64,000 bases of DNA, from contig OW285195.1 in the NCBI GenBank assembly GCA_935421135.1, positions 9,702,391 to 9,766,390 on the forward strand, given 5' to 3'. The notes beneath the pieces were generated by a model. It worked only from the letters and a program-made list of their open reading frames with translations. It searched no databases and had not been told where the DNA came from. Numbering within the stretch: the first letter of the stretch is position 1; each line of letters opens with the position of its first letter. A program made the position numbers and the translations under genes. The DNA comes from Bugulina stolonifera (lineage: Eukaryota > Bryozoa > Gymnolaemata > Cheilostomatida > Bugulidae). Positions 13,254 to 28,500 of the stretch are shown here, piece by piece.

Positions 13254-13569
13254 TGGTCAGATATGTTGGTAACTAACCACCACAAGCAGCACTACAAATT
13301 AGACTAGGTGAGTAGGGTCCTGTGATTACGCAGTGTATTGATATACACATGTACATAGGAGAAGAAAAGCGAGGAAAAACATGATAAAGGTGTCTTTGAC
13401 AGCGAGTAAGATGCTATTGAGAATCTGGCTAAACATATATATATATGTACATCCATTTGTCCAAACAATAACAGCATTGCAAAATCAACATTGTAGAAAT
13501 TGTAGGCCTATGCTGGCCTAACTATTAACATTTTATATTCAAAATTAACAGTATGAAATAGTCAACAGT

Positions 13570-16500
13570 TTAGAATTTATCTAATATTTTGTTTGCCCTA
13601 ATACAGTCGAACACCCACTTAGCTGAAACGGCGTTACCTTGACCTGTACTACCGTCTGTTTGCACTACATAGTCTGCATCACATTCATCTGCCTCCATGT
13701 CAGCACCATAAGCAATAGCATAACGCTTCAATTTGGTGAATTCAGGATGATCGTCCGGGATATGCATCTTCTTATTAAGAAAGACGTCAGTCAACTGTAA
13801 CCAATTAAAATAGCTTGTAAATATCACTGTCAAAATACAGCTAGGCTCATTCTTTTTAATTGAAATGCAAATCATTAATTTTTCAGGAGTAACCCCAAGA
13901 CAAATCAGTGTGCCTCTGATACCATTGCTGTTGACAGTCAGAAACAGCTGACATCAGAAGCAAAATGGTGAGTATGCCGTCACCGCTTTACCCGGTTATA
14001 TTCAGTTTGATGCACTGAGATGTCTTTGGGTATAACTCCTGACAAATAAATATTAAATCAAGTGGAATGGGTTTTCCTGGTCATCTACTAGTTAGTCATC
14101 TACCATTTACCAATCAGACAATTAATAAAATCAAGTTAAGTATGTAGTCAGGGCAAAGCTTATTCACTGTGTAAAACTGTGAACACAATAATGCTAGTGG
14201 AATGTTTTCATAAGTGCTAAAAAGTGTAGGTGCTGCTTAAAAGAAAATGCTTGAAAAATTTAGTATCCATGAAATGCAGCAATCTATTGCCAGATGTAGA
14301 GACTCTATTGATGTTCTAATCAGTCCATAAGATGTAAAGTAAAGCTACATGAGTATATGTTTACACTGATACAGCTTTCTTCTAATGGGCCCCATGGGTA
14401 TTTTCAAACTTGCAATTAATATATAAATAATACAAATTACATAAATAGGGATAACATGTTGTAGAAGGTGTATCCAACGGTGATGGGGACTGCTACTGTT
14501 GTGAAGGGACAGAAAATTCTATAGCACCAGCTGTTGCTAGGTGAATTAGCTAATTAAAAATGCTCATTTTAATATTCTAGACAAAATCAATACCATGGCA
14601 TTTGTTAGAGATATCTATATGTACATCATAATAATTAATATTGTTACGTTAGAAGTTAGAAGGAATGGTTTATTCAACCATCAGTTCAAAGTATGATTAG
14701 ATGGAGACTGATTGATATTATCCATTATTTACAGTAAATAATGTGCATACATACTAAACTGACCAGTGACCACATAGAGCACTAAGACTCTCACTTTATT
14801 GGGCAGTCATGTCCAGTTTTATCTTCTAGTAACTACAGACAGGTGGGCAATGCAGTCTAGCTACATTTCTCATTATTACAAATGATTTACATGAACCTAT
14901 AATATTGCACTTTTGAATTTAGACTCAAGTACATGTATATGTATATTCACCTTATCAGAAGTTGATTTGGAGGTATTTTTGGCACCCACTAAGATGGAAA
15001 AATTGTTTTACTGTGTAACTTGGCCAGCCTATTGAAAAGTGCATGTAAATTTCATATAAACATGAATAATTTCCTTGCTAAAAATACATCGAAACATGAA
15101 TATAAATGGCAACACATTTTATATATTATCAAAACGTTCCTAGTAAAATTTACTATTTATCATTTGTTCATATTGAGGGCCATTCTACATACTAGAATTT
15201 CGGCTAGGGCCTCATCGTGGCAGCAGCCGGTAGTTCCAACTCATTCAAAAACCAAATTCTAGTAGCACTATATGTAAACATGACTTATTGCCATGACAAA
15301 GAACATAAATTTGGAAAAAGCTAACTTTCTGAAAATAAACTGTCCAGCTGGGGGTGAGGTATGGAGATTAGAGGTAATCAGCTGATTGAATTCTGTAATT
15401 ACCAACTACCAAGTCAATAAAACATGGTTGAACATCACACACACACTACATAGCTGACTGAGCTGAGTCATCTCATAGCTCAAGCTGAGCTAAAACTGCA
15501 CCAAGCTCAACCATGGAAACCCAGTAACAGAAATTTAGAGTGGGAGCTGCATCCAGCCCTGAAGCAAGAATTACACTACATATATTACGTCAATTCACAT
15601 TGTGTGTATAATATTTTTGTTGGCTTAGACCTAGTGAAGTTCATGTAGCCCTATGTAGCCTGTCCATTCTAGGCAATGCACTAGTAAATACATCATGCTT
15701 TGAGCGTGCTTTATGGTGTGGACTTGTGGATAAAAGAGAACTGAATACAACCAACAATCATAATCAGTGAAAAAATAATATATTTGTCTAAAGTGCACTG
15801 TGTCTAGACCGATTTAATGAAAACTACACCACTGTTTTTCTCGCATATGAGTACATTTAAAACAAGGTGGAGCATGTTATTCATCAAAGTTGTTTTAATT
15901 TTCCATTTTGTATTCAACGAAAACAAAAAACACATGACGTAGGCTACCCTCTTTTCTTACAGGAAATGGAATGCATGCAGTCAAACTGGAATGTTGAAAC
16001 TCGGTTATAGACACAAAGAAATTTAGGACAATGTAATCCACCCCCTTCACATTAAGAGTGTACTCACTTGACCAAAATTAAAAAAAATGTTACAATACAA
16101 AATACAAATGTGATAGTTTAAACAAGTGCTTGGCTTTGTTAGCACCCAGTTAGCACCCACAGTTTTGTTAGCACCCACAGTTTTGTTAGCACCCACAGTT
16201 TTGTTAGCACCCACAGTTTTGTTAGCACCCACAGTTTTGTTAGCACCCATTGGTGCTAACAAGATACAAGATGCAGTCATGTAGTACATGTGGTCACTCT
16301 ATAGGGTTGCCATAAACATATAATGCTACCATGGTAACAACCAGCAGCTAATTATAATTACATCTGATCAAATATTGATATCGAATATTAAATTGCTGAA
16401 AATAATCAATATAATTATAGAAACCATTATTTGAGTGTTGTTGGCATAACATGTCATGTCCATAGGAGTAAATAGTACTTCTGCATCACTTATATTTTTT

Positions 16501-19500
16501 TTTATTGGCAAACATTTTTATGTCTTCATCTTCACTTATTCAGATGTAAATACAGTAATGCTTGAATATGTGAGAACAATTAAATAGATTCAAGTTCTGT
16601 TTACATTGTGAGAGGTAAATTTGTTCAACAGCTCCAGAAATGTTTTGTTTACACTGGGAGATCTTATTAGGAAACCCAGTATAATTGTGGCATGTGTGCC
16701 CTGGAAGTTTTACAAATAATGTCATATGTATATTTTAAATTTGTTTTATATTATATTCCACTTTTATCAAGCTTACCCGTCCTTGGAAGTTTTACATTTA
16801 GGCTGAATGTATATTATAGCAATTTTACCACAACTATTTGACTACGGGTAGATATGAAGTTGCAATTTGAGGGATGAGGAATTTCCAGTCGGAGAATCTA
16901 CTTTCACAAACCCACATTTACATTGTAACTGTGCCCCATAATTATTTCTATTTACACAACGTCCTTCACTCTGACAGATCTTGGTACCCTGAATCCATGA
17001 TTCAAGAGTTCAAGAAGGGCCAGGGTTGATTGTCTTTGTTTGAGACTTATTGTTTCACCAATATAGATGAGGTTTCCGACAACAACCTGGTCACTAGCGA
17101 TGAGCGTAACATGAACAGCGCAGTAGATTACAACTGCTTCTAAAGCATTCATCATATTCATTTGTAACATGAGATGCTAACCCAAATCTACCATATTATG
17201 GTTTTGGCAAATGGGGAATTCTCACCGACTTATACTCCTAGGCGTCACCAGCCCCTAGCAGCTCCCACTGCCAGGTACCAGTGCTGGCCAACTTCCTGTG
17301 AGAAAGGCCCAGATAACATGGCCTTTTTGGCAGGGGTAGAGAAGTTGCTTTGAAGCCATGCAAGCTTGCATGACACCAAGGACTTTAATATGAGGCACAG
17401 GAGCAATTATGGCCCGATGCTCTTCCTACCACTACCGTGACCGGGACTTGAACCTGGAACCTTCAGCATGAAAGCTCAGCATTCTAACCCCTAAGCCATG
17501 GCTGTTCCCTAAATGGGGAATTCTGTGACGCTGAAATTCTAAGTCATTACAACATGTTGGTATTTCCATTCACCGTTGCGCATTTAGCCATTCTATTTGA
17601 CAGATCTCAGAATCCAAAGGCTATGCGAACGACACAAGTGGAAGAGTACACATTCCACGACAGAAGTGTATGCGAGTTTGCCCCGTGATCCCGAGGTTAA
17701 CCACTAGGCCAGATAACCCCATTGAACTTAAATCATGAAGGCTGGTTTAAATACTAGTAAAAAAATAGTAAAATCTAGTAAAAAAATTCAACTTGATCCA
17801 TTTTACAGCGGACAACACAGGACTAATACTTTAGAACTCAACACCTACAATGTACATTATACTAGATATGGGTTTCTAAGAAATATCATTAGAAATTGCA
17901 TAGACCTTAAATGACGTGCAACAGCGTACATTATCAACTATAATTGATTCACATCATGTTATCTATAATAGACGTTACCATAATTGGAACTTCTGTTATG
18001 ACAACTAATGAATTATGAAGTAATCAACTCTTGGGTTGTTTATTCCAAGTATGAATAAATAGTAAGTAGTCCATAGTACTTTCAAGTTCACATGAAACCA
18101 AAATTATTACACCATGTGCACGACATGCACAGCAGAGCTGCATCGGTTCTCTTTCCGTGTAACTGACGATTTGCTCATCTATTCCTAATATTATTTTTTA
18201 ACTTCATGTTGAATTTTCGCCCTTTGGTTAAGTTATTTTTTATAGCAGTTTTGGCATATTTGCCTAAAATTTTCTATGCGCAAAGCTAAATCATAATAGT
18301 CTAGATTATTCTAATGCTTATCCCATCTCCAACCCGCAGATTTGTGCTGGCAAGCTCATCGACCAGAGACCATTTTTATTACAAGAGAGGATTATCACCG
18401 ATGCCAATAACCACGCCGCTCAATTTATAATATTCCAAGGGCTCTTCATGACAGATACTAGTGTAGGTTTAACTTGCAGTGGCATAGATATTTTGCATTC
18501 CGCTGTTAAAGATTTATGGAGAATGGTGAGCTGAGGGTTGGAGAGAGAGAACTACAAGAAGGGAGTCAACCAACCTTATTAGGTGATGAGGCAGATGTAG
18601 CTAGAGAACTTCCATTTTCAGTCTTTCTCTACAAGAAAATAAAATTTATAGTTTCCAGGGAGAACAGAATGGTATATCTGTATAATTATCCATATCTTAT
18701 CAAAAGTAGCATACCGATAGTCACAGGGAAATCAGAAAATTTCTTTTCACCTTGAGAGAACAAGCAGATTTACGCAAGCTTGTATTCCCTGGATAATTGT
18801 AACAACAATTACACAGCATACTGCCCACACAAAGTTCAGACTCAAATAGAAGGTGATAAAGACAACTTATTTAAAGAAAGTTGTTATTGAGAGAATAGTC
18901 ATAAGCATAGACCAGTTTGAGCGTAGTACACAATGGTGTATGTACTTTGTTGTTTGTTGAAGCTTTCAAGATGGCCAGAGCACGTTGGGCATTTGCATTT
19001 AATATCACTAGATTACCATTAGGTCTGATGTAGCTGTTAGCTATCTATGATACCATTAGTATCTTTTGGAAGGTCTTTCTAGGCACAGTTTATGTTCTGT
19101 GCTACATGCCAAGATAACATGGACATAAATCCACAGTGTGAAACCAGTTTCAGTGCATGAGAATGATTATGGGTGGGGTAAGAATGATGGTCTCCATTGG
19201 TGTGTCTTCTTTGCAATATATAATGCGCAGTAAACATGACAGCAGCTAGCACTCACCTTCTTTGCTGGACTGTCAGTAGAGTTGTTACTGCTGTGTCTCT
19301 TCTCGGCCTTGACCTCTCTCTTAGTTACCGGAGACGAGGAATTACTTGAAGGTTTCACGTTTGAACTCTTTGTTGGTGACCCAGATGTTCCAGCTCCAGA
19401 TTTACCAACAAGGGTAAAGGTCGACGTTTCCTTTGATTTCTCAAACAACATCTGTACAAAACATAGCAATCAATGTGCAATGTAATACTCACAAATAATA

Positions 19501-22500
19501 GTGCTACTGGCAGCAAGATAGTAAGCTGTCAACAGTTTAGCTCCAGAGTGTGTTGTGTGTAATACAAGTACTACCAACCTACATGTACCAACCCTGTTCA
19601 TTTCTTACGAAGAGCAGAAACTAAATAAAGTAATAACATGCCAATTAAATTTAAAATGCAAAATAATTTTACTCTCTGACTTCATAAACGCGTGCCTATG
19701 CTCAGTGCACCAATGCTACAATTCTCCTAATGATACAAGATTCAGTCAACCCATGGCTACAGGGTGAACTGTGTATCAGTACTCAGATCCTAACTATGAG
19801 CATTGACCACTACATGTAAGTTGCATTTTGTAAACAAAAGGAAAAGCACAAAATTGTTAATCTTTGAAGAATCCGTTCGTATAACTTGTTCTGTAATTCT
19901 GATATCTTAGAAAGATGAACAAACCTTCAACCTGGGTAGATCTGTCGCAGTCTTCCAGTCCTTGTCGTCTCTTATCTTTGTTACTCGAGGGAACCGGATA
20001 GAGATACCATCAGCCGTGTGGCTCTCAGATTTACTGAACTCCGCACCAGTGATCTCCCAGACTTGGGAAGTCTGAAATATACAAAAAGGATCATACGATG
20101 ATGCAGGTTTAACGTACACAAAGCAATCTGAGTATACGGTAAAGTTATACCACACGTAAGAGGAGAGCTGGTATTACCAGCACATCAGAGCAATGAAGAG
20201 TTTGTATTAATATAATATAAATACCTTGGGATCTTTGGCTATAAAATCGGGAGTCATTGTCCCCTTGTTGATCATTAACCAGTCTGGGATCTTACTAGAA
20301 TCCTGATAATAACAACACGTCAAGTTTAACATTAACATACAGGAACTTATATAATTGTTGATTAATTACAGCTGGTTATTGACAGCATATAATCCCAGTC
20401 AGACTGGACATGTACATGTAGCTTTGAGAAAATATGATGTGTTAGCCCTGTACTCAGCATTTGATTCAAATTCTGTCTTCTCATATTAGGAAGACTATGT
20501 GTTGTGAATTGTGATATTTTCCAAAGAATTGTTCTCCATATACCCATCTCCGAGCGGCATATAAAATAAACGTACATGTACACTCTATAGTCTATATGTT
20601 TCTATATAGCTAGCTTATCATAGAAAGACTTCACATGGCGAGGAACTTTATAGGAACAGTTGTATAAGCCAGAGGTTAGTAATCTAGCTCATCAGTGTTA
20701 GTAACAACACCTTGATTGAAGGAGATGATCATTGACATAGTTGATAGCCCTTGATCAACATCCCATGACAAAAAAAGGGGACATCGACCTTCCACATGCA
20801 TCCACTACTGTATGAACACTGAATAGTAAAGACTTTTCCAATATTGCATAGACAAAGTGATTATCTCCTAACGCATTTACCTCCACCCTAGCTTACTGAT
20901 CTAACACATGCTAACACATGGATCTCGCCCCAATCCTACCTTACTAATCTTTGTCATCTTCAGCTCTGTCTGCAGGCGTTTGAGAGTGTCGTCATCATGA
21001 CCTCCGCTGACCTTTGTAACGGTACACCAGCGTTTAGCCGTTGGGTTATAGCAGCCCATCAAAAACACTGACATCATTCCACCTAAAGAAACCGACATAC
21101 ATAAATACTCTTGGTTAGAAAAACAGTCATATTTTGTAACAGGCTATATGGAGCATAAGCAACGTATTAAATGTTAGGCGATACAGCGTAATGTAACACA
21201 ACGTAATGACATAGGGAAGCATTAAGTAGTAACTTTCATTAAAGATGTAAACAGCCCACCAGTGTCCAATGAGCATTGGTAGCCATATTATGTCGGCTTA
21301 CCTTTATTTCCTGTCCCGTAATATCCGCCGAGTACGACCAAGTCTGCTGTGTCAGCCATAGCTCCATCTGCTAGATAATCCTTCTTTACTTTTAGCCAGT
21401 GTCTCTTACCAGGTTCATACACAGTCTATATGAATAAACAGAACACAGGCTATACCAATATGTACAGTCGTAACTTGTGTTACCATAACACACAATTTAT
21501 ACTAGGAGTAGTAATGATGTCCACATCCCAAGACTGTCTTGTCGTGAATATGGCATCTATAACACAAAATATAAAAGCACCATGATGTATTACAGTAATC
21601 TCCCCTGTTTTAACACCAAGGAAGTAAAACATACTCACACTAAGACCCTTGAGTACGAGGCCCTCCAGACCTTCCTTAAACACTTTCTCTAACAGTTCAT
21701 TCAGCTGGTCAGGAGACTACAAGCAGAGTAGCGCATGGTAAACTACAGACATAATACTACTGGTATACTACAGAGTAGCGCAAGGTAAACTAGAAACATA
21801 GTGACCTAGAAGGGAAATGTCTAACAGCAAACAACTGGAAGGTAGTTTTTTCGTTGATAAAAACACAAATGCTGCCATGTTAAAGTGATGCTCAAGCATC
21901 CGTTATCTAAAGTGCTCATAGGCCATGGTTTATACCTACAGAACCTACATTTACTACACCCAGAAGAGAGAAATTAATCAGGACTATTTAGAATCATTAT
22001 TAAAGGCCATCCAACAATGATATAATTGCCTTGAATATCGTGCATTAGTGCTTATTATTATTAAAGCTTTCAAATTTAGAATTCAGGTAGGCTATAACAT
22101 ATTGACCTCCATTATCACTTTAGATAATTCTACACAATGACTATATTTGTACTATAGTAAACATCAGTAGGTTAATTATAACCTCGTACATTTACCTAGC
22201 TATTAGCACGGCAGCACTTCGTAATTTGAACAAATTATAACTTCACATTTCATAATATCATATTGAAAATAACAATATTAGTTGCCCATATGCATACATA
22301 TATTACATGTACATGTATATGTGGCACAGCGAAAACACTAGATATGTCTAGATCAAAACTGTTTCCAACATTGAGCTCAATCAATAGTACCATGACTGCA
22401 AATAATATGTAAACATCTTGTGTACTGTGATGGCAACATTTGTGCACTATGATGGCAACGTTTGTGCACTATGATGGCAACTGTGTCATATAATAGGACA

Positions 22501-25500
22501 TGAGTGTATACCTTAATGTTGTGCTGTTCTGAGAACATAACTCTGTGTGGAATTTCAGTCATCACCTTTTGTAAGAACTTCTTCCTGTCTTTGATTGGTC
22601 TAGGATAGAGTTAAGTGTTACAAGAGTGGGCATTGGATGTAATATATATATATTTTGCAAATAGAGCAAAGAACAACAATGAAGCGTAATTGATTTTCTA
22701 ATAGAGATGCTGGTTTATTCTGTAGAAGAAACATAGATGACAATTCCTCTGGGAATATTAATGAAAACTCTTTGATTAACAAGAGTTTAATCAGTGCTCC
22801 ATGTTGTTTATCATCGATACGGTCTTTATAAGACCTTAATGAAAGCAACGTTTAGCCTATCTCAGCCATAGGCCCTACTTATTAGATCTTCATATAATAA
22901 AGGCAGGTCCCACTGGGTGTGAAAACAAAGTGCCAGTTTGGCTGTTCCGCTAGGAACCCTGATATCAGTCGTACTTTGTCTTCTGACGAAACTGGGGCAA
23001 GTAACACCCCCCCCCCAATAAAAAACAAACCTCAAGCTACTCACACGTAAAATTGTCCGAATCACGCTATTAAAATGATGATATAATGCAATTTGGTTAG
23101 TCAATTCCCTCCATATTCATTTCCCCATTTCTTTTTTATTACTGGGGTTATTCATATAACACAACTTCACCTAGAATTTTGGAATATTATCACCAGGAAA
23201 CTATCTCCTTATAAGGAAACTACCTTCTTATAAGGAAACTATCTCCTTATAAGGAAACTATTGCCTTATAAGGAAATAGTTGATGTACTCACTTCTCCAT
23301 CAAATTCTCATCATTGTAGTAGAGGCAGTCGAAAACGTAGAGGCACACCTTCGCGTCACTGAACGCAGCTTTCTAAAAAGTTTCACATTCAAAATTTTAA
23401 TCAATGTACAGACAGACAGTCTTTCTGAGAACCCTTCATAAATAACTAGATAATGAATACAACAAAACTGCCCACTGGTCATTAAAATTCATCATGTTCC
23501 GAGAAAGACGCATTGACTCTATTCCATAGTGGGTCAGTTTAGCAACAGGCTAACATATTTTACAAACAAACTACGTGTAACAATTAACATCAACAGTCAA
23601 TAAATGGGTCACATTATATTCAACAAAGCGGTTTATACATACATGCACTATATGGGTATAAAAATGGTATACATTATTGGTTATAGCTACAATTATAACT
23701 ATAGATGCTAGCTAACGTATATACAGTTATATCTTATAGCTACTATTATAACTATAGATACTAGCTAATGTATATACAGTTATATCTTATAGCTACAATT
23801 ATAACTATAGATACTAGCTAATGTATATACTGTTATATCTTATAGCTACTATTATAACTATAGATACTAGCTAATGTATATACATTATTGGTTATAGCTA
23901 CAATTATAACTATAGATACTAGCTAATGTACATTATATACAGTTATATCTTATAGCTACTATTATAACTATAGATACTAGCTAATGTATATACAGTTATA
24001 ACTTATAGTTACTATTATAACAAGCCAGTTACAATGCACTGTGTATAGTATAGCTGTTCGACCAAAACAGCCATGATATAAATTTATAATTAAAATAACA
24101 GCCAATGAACCCAGTTGTGGAAGTATATATTTCCTGTGATTTTCCAGTTTGAAATTGTAGCAGAACCTTACTATAGCCGCAATTACCTTGTGCACACCCA
24201 GCGTACCAAACGGTAGGGGATTCCCAGTCTTTGTGTCCACCAACAGTACCTCAGCGTCTAATATCAAGTTATCTCCTCCTGGAAATGCTGATGGAATGTA
24301 GTCTTTGAAATGAGACACCTGAAAGCACATGCCGTGGCACAGTTAGCCCATACATATATAACTAATATGTACATGTAGTATGGCCTACTCAATAAGAACC
24401 AAGGCTAACCTAGGTCAAGAATGAAAGTCATACAGACGTGTCACACATGTTATCAGTGTAATGACTAGGACATGGTGAACATACAAGTGCACACTAGCAG
24501 AGACTGAGCAAATAATGCTCTACACCCTACAGTATTCAGGAAATAGTAAAAAAAATTCCATGGAAAGTATTGCCACCTTTACATACGAGTACTATACTTG
24601 CCTGAAATTAGTGCACATATTTGCATTTCGAGAGCCAATGGATCACACTGATGAGCCAGATGCGAATAGGCCGATGTTTATGATAAGTTAAATACGGTAA
24701 TGCGTACAATATGATGACTTACTTCATATCTTAATATAGTCTCACCTACGCACTCACCTTATGAGGTAGAACTGGCTTTAGACTTCTGCTAAAATACTGA
24801 AACTCAGACCCCTTCTTGTGGAGTTGTACTCTCTCTCCATCATATTTGATCTCTGCATACATCCCTTCAGGACACTAATAATAACAAGTAGCACAGTTAT
24901 TAACATTAACAACCTGTACTCAGTGCATAATAATTACAGACGCTTCAAAAGAACCAAAACAAGAGTTTTACAAATCTTCAGAGTTCAGGCTATATTTAAG
25001 TTTTGTAGCCTGAGTTCCAGTCATCAGAACAATAGTATTTTACCCATCCACAGCCAAAGCTCTACTGTCTTACCATAGAACCTAAGCTAGATCACACTTG
25101 CAATAACAACTTGGTTCAATGGGCTGAACGGTATAACTATAAGTATCAATGGCACACATACAATGACAGAAGTAATTCAACACAAAATGACTGCACAATC
25201 TGTAAACGAACTACAAGGGTGATAACTCCTAAATTACCGGAGCTTTTTTGTTACGATAGTCAGCCATCCCAGCTAAAACATAAGCTCATGAATATTTTAA
25301 AGGGTACAGATGAGATCATTCACATTTGATGTGTTAAAACAACAAAGTCGACATTAGTTATCATCTTGGGAAAGGCTGTTTGAGTGACAGGAAATAAAGG
25401 TAGACATTATTGCAAGTCCTATAAATGATGTATTGTAGGTATATAGTAAATAGTGAGCTGTATAGCCATTTTATAATATTTTATTTATTGGCCTCGGAGG

Positions 25501-28500
25501 ATACATAGTGCCTAAATCAATATCTTGATATAATTTAAAATAGCATCTAGTTTTAATTACACTAGAGTTAACTGCGATACAACTATATGATACAATGGCA
25601 AGTCATTTCATCAGTGATGCCACTGACCCATAGCAGTAAGCTATCTAATTACTAGATTATATAATAATAAAATGAATGTATAATGAAATGCACAACTTTA
25701 CCTTCTTCATAGCCATCTGTACAGATTTACATGCCTCTGCTAACATTGGTAGTACGGGTGTCATCAGTTGAGCCCTAACCTTCAGTTTCCCCGCCTCTCC
25801 GGTCCTATGGGCTAAGACTCTATCCACCACGTCACGTAAGTCACGACTAGCTTGGAATGCTTCATATGCATTTGAGTCTAGACCTTGTAAGCTACAACAC
25901 ATCTTCACATTATACAGGTATATGTGATTGCTAGAACACCCATCAAATTGAGGATAAAGTTTGTTAAATGAAACTTGCCAATATTTCATACAACTTTGCA
26001 CAAAAGATAAGTTCAGATCCAGATGCAATCGATCCTTTCGGTGCTACCTTAGAAGTGTGATGGAGACTAGGGCTGTGACAAACAATTATATTATTGGACA
26101 GAAGACAACTCCTAATAGCTGATAAAGATGAAATTGTAAAATCGCTTGCACGATGGAAGATGCATATTAAGAGATTTCCCACAAGAAGACAACTCTCAAA
26201 AACAAGTTTGTACTTTTAGTTGAGTTTGTCTTGCATATTGCTTTTTCTTCGAAAAGAACTAATATTGATTTCGCTAAATTCTCAAGGTACTACACTGCAT
26301 GAGGGACGCTATATCTCGTCTGCTTGACTCGTTGTTATAAATCCGAAGGCAGTGCTGTGTGAAGCATTACACCAGGCAGCTTCAATACTTTTCGTTTTCT
26401 TTGTTTGGAAATTTGCAGAACAAATTACTAGATAAAGACAAACAAGTGGTCTGCTAAGGTACCATGAGGATATTAGTAGTGGATAACTCCAAACTACATG
26501 TATACGTTATACTCACATGTGCTTAGCTCCGGCATTTATCCTCAAGTCATGCTTGATTAGTCTTACAAATACCTTCAGATCATTGGCAGTCGATCTGTTA
26601 ATTAGTAAAAGTTGAAAAGTTATATTATCTAAAGAGGTATGTGAGATGCATAAAACTGAACTGAACTAACTAAACTCGACAAGTGGAATGTATAAGTAGC
26701 TACCTCTTGGCAACGGCTGTTAGAACGGCTTGTTGGTCATCTTCCTTCGTCACTTTACTCATTTGCTCGAGATACGCATCTACTTCCTGTAAGCTTATCA
26801 AACTCTTCTTCTGTGGGATTAGTCTCTTACTCTTCTCAAAGTACACCTTCACCGTGTCAGCCACGTCTCCCTGGTCCAGGTGGTCTGTCATCTCTTCAAG
26901 GGACGTGCCAAACATCTACACGAGTCACACATCTTATTCTATTATAACATGTCAGCTTCGCCTAAGTACTTGTTATAAGGACCAGATTATGTTAGCTACA
27001 ATATGGAAGCTACTCCCAGAGCGATATTCTTCAACCTCTTTACGAAAGGAAACCGTTAACATGGTGGATTTGAGCAACAAAGTATCGCAACTCCTTGTGT
27101 TATTCACACAAATATTTCCACATTGGATTGACTAGCAAATACCCCTGTCAATCTTAACAATCTGTGTCTAGCAAGAAACACTGTAAAGAAGGGAAGACAA
27201 CTCTTCAATTTGAAAATAAATTTCCAGATTTCCACAACCAATCATGCACCAAGTCCTATCAGCCCAACATTTCTATAGGGCCTATGTACATGTACTAATA
27301 GAGGTGACTGACCTGACTGAAGAGTTTCACCAGCTGTTTACTATTAATATTGTAGACTCTCTTTACAAAACCAGGTAGAAGTAGTTTGACTGTGAGGTAA
27401 GTATCGCCATTGAATGTGGAGTTGGTTGAGCCTTTCTTTAGCCAATTAGAAACTAAAACATGGCAATAGTACATGTAAGTATATATCACACTAAAGGTAA
27501 GTATAGATAGTACTACATGTAAGTATATATCATACTACAGGTAAGTATAGATAGTACTACATGTAAGTATAGATAGTACTACATATAAGTATAGATAGTA
27601 CTACATGTAAGTATATATCACACTACAGGTAAGTATAGATAGTACTACATGTAAGTATAGATAGTACTACATGTAAGTATAGATAGTACTACATGTAAGT
27701 ATAGATAGTACTACATGTAAGTATATATCACACTAAAGGTAAGTATAGATAGTACTACATATAAGTACATATCACACTAATGGTAAGTATAGATAGTACT
27801 ACATGTAAGTATATATCACACTAAAGGTGAGTATAGATAGTACTACATGTAAGTATATATCACACTAAAGGTAAGTATAGATAGTACTACATATAAGTAT
27901 ATATTACACTAATGGTAAGTATAGATAGTACTACATGTAAGTATAGATCACACTACATGTAAGTATAGATAGTACTACATGTAAGTATATATCACACTAA
28001 AGGTGAGTATAGATAGTACTACATGTAAGTATATATCACACTAAAGGTAAGTATAGATAGTACTACATATAAGTATATATCACACTAATGGTAAGTATAG
28101 ATAGTACTACATGTAAGTATAGATCACACTACATGTAAGTATAGATAGTACTACATGTAAGTATAGATAGTACTACATATAAGTATAGATAGTACTACAT
28201 GTAAGTATATATCACACTACAGGTAAGTATAGATAGTACTACATGTAAGTATAGATAGTACTACATGTAAGTATAGATAGTACTACATGTAAGTATATAT
28301 CACACTAAAGGTAAGTATAGATAGTACTACATATAAGTATATATCACACTAAAGGTAAGTATAGATAGTACTACATATAAGTATATATCACACTAAAGGT
28401 AAGTATAGATAGTACTACATGTAAGTATATATCACACTAAAGGTAAGTATAGATAGTACTACATATAAGTATATATCACACTAAAGGTAAGTATAGATAG

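Larger units (their letters stand above)
13795..19256 (-). other. LIG3: Last intron of LIG3 (5.4 kb)
   Basis: Long intron separating the BRCT exon from the rest of the ligase. It holds an 18-bp tandem repeat and a SINE (annotated separately). Exons 18 and 19 are both phase 0 at this junction, so no exon is required, though a small linker exon cannot be excluded. Nothing else is recognised. Confidence 0.6.

Noticed and set aside
16047..16289. Open frame encoding repeated GANKTV
   Set aside because: Product of an 18-bp tandem repeat inside a LIG3 intron; no start context, splice sites or domain.
17560..17720. Second SINE next to the intact one
   Set aside because: A possible A-box-like GGCCTAGTGGTTAACC on the minus strand but no B box or borders, so not called.
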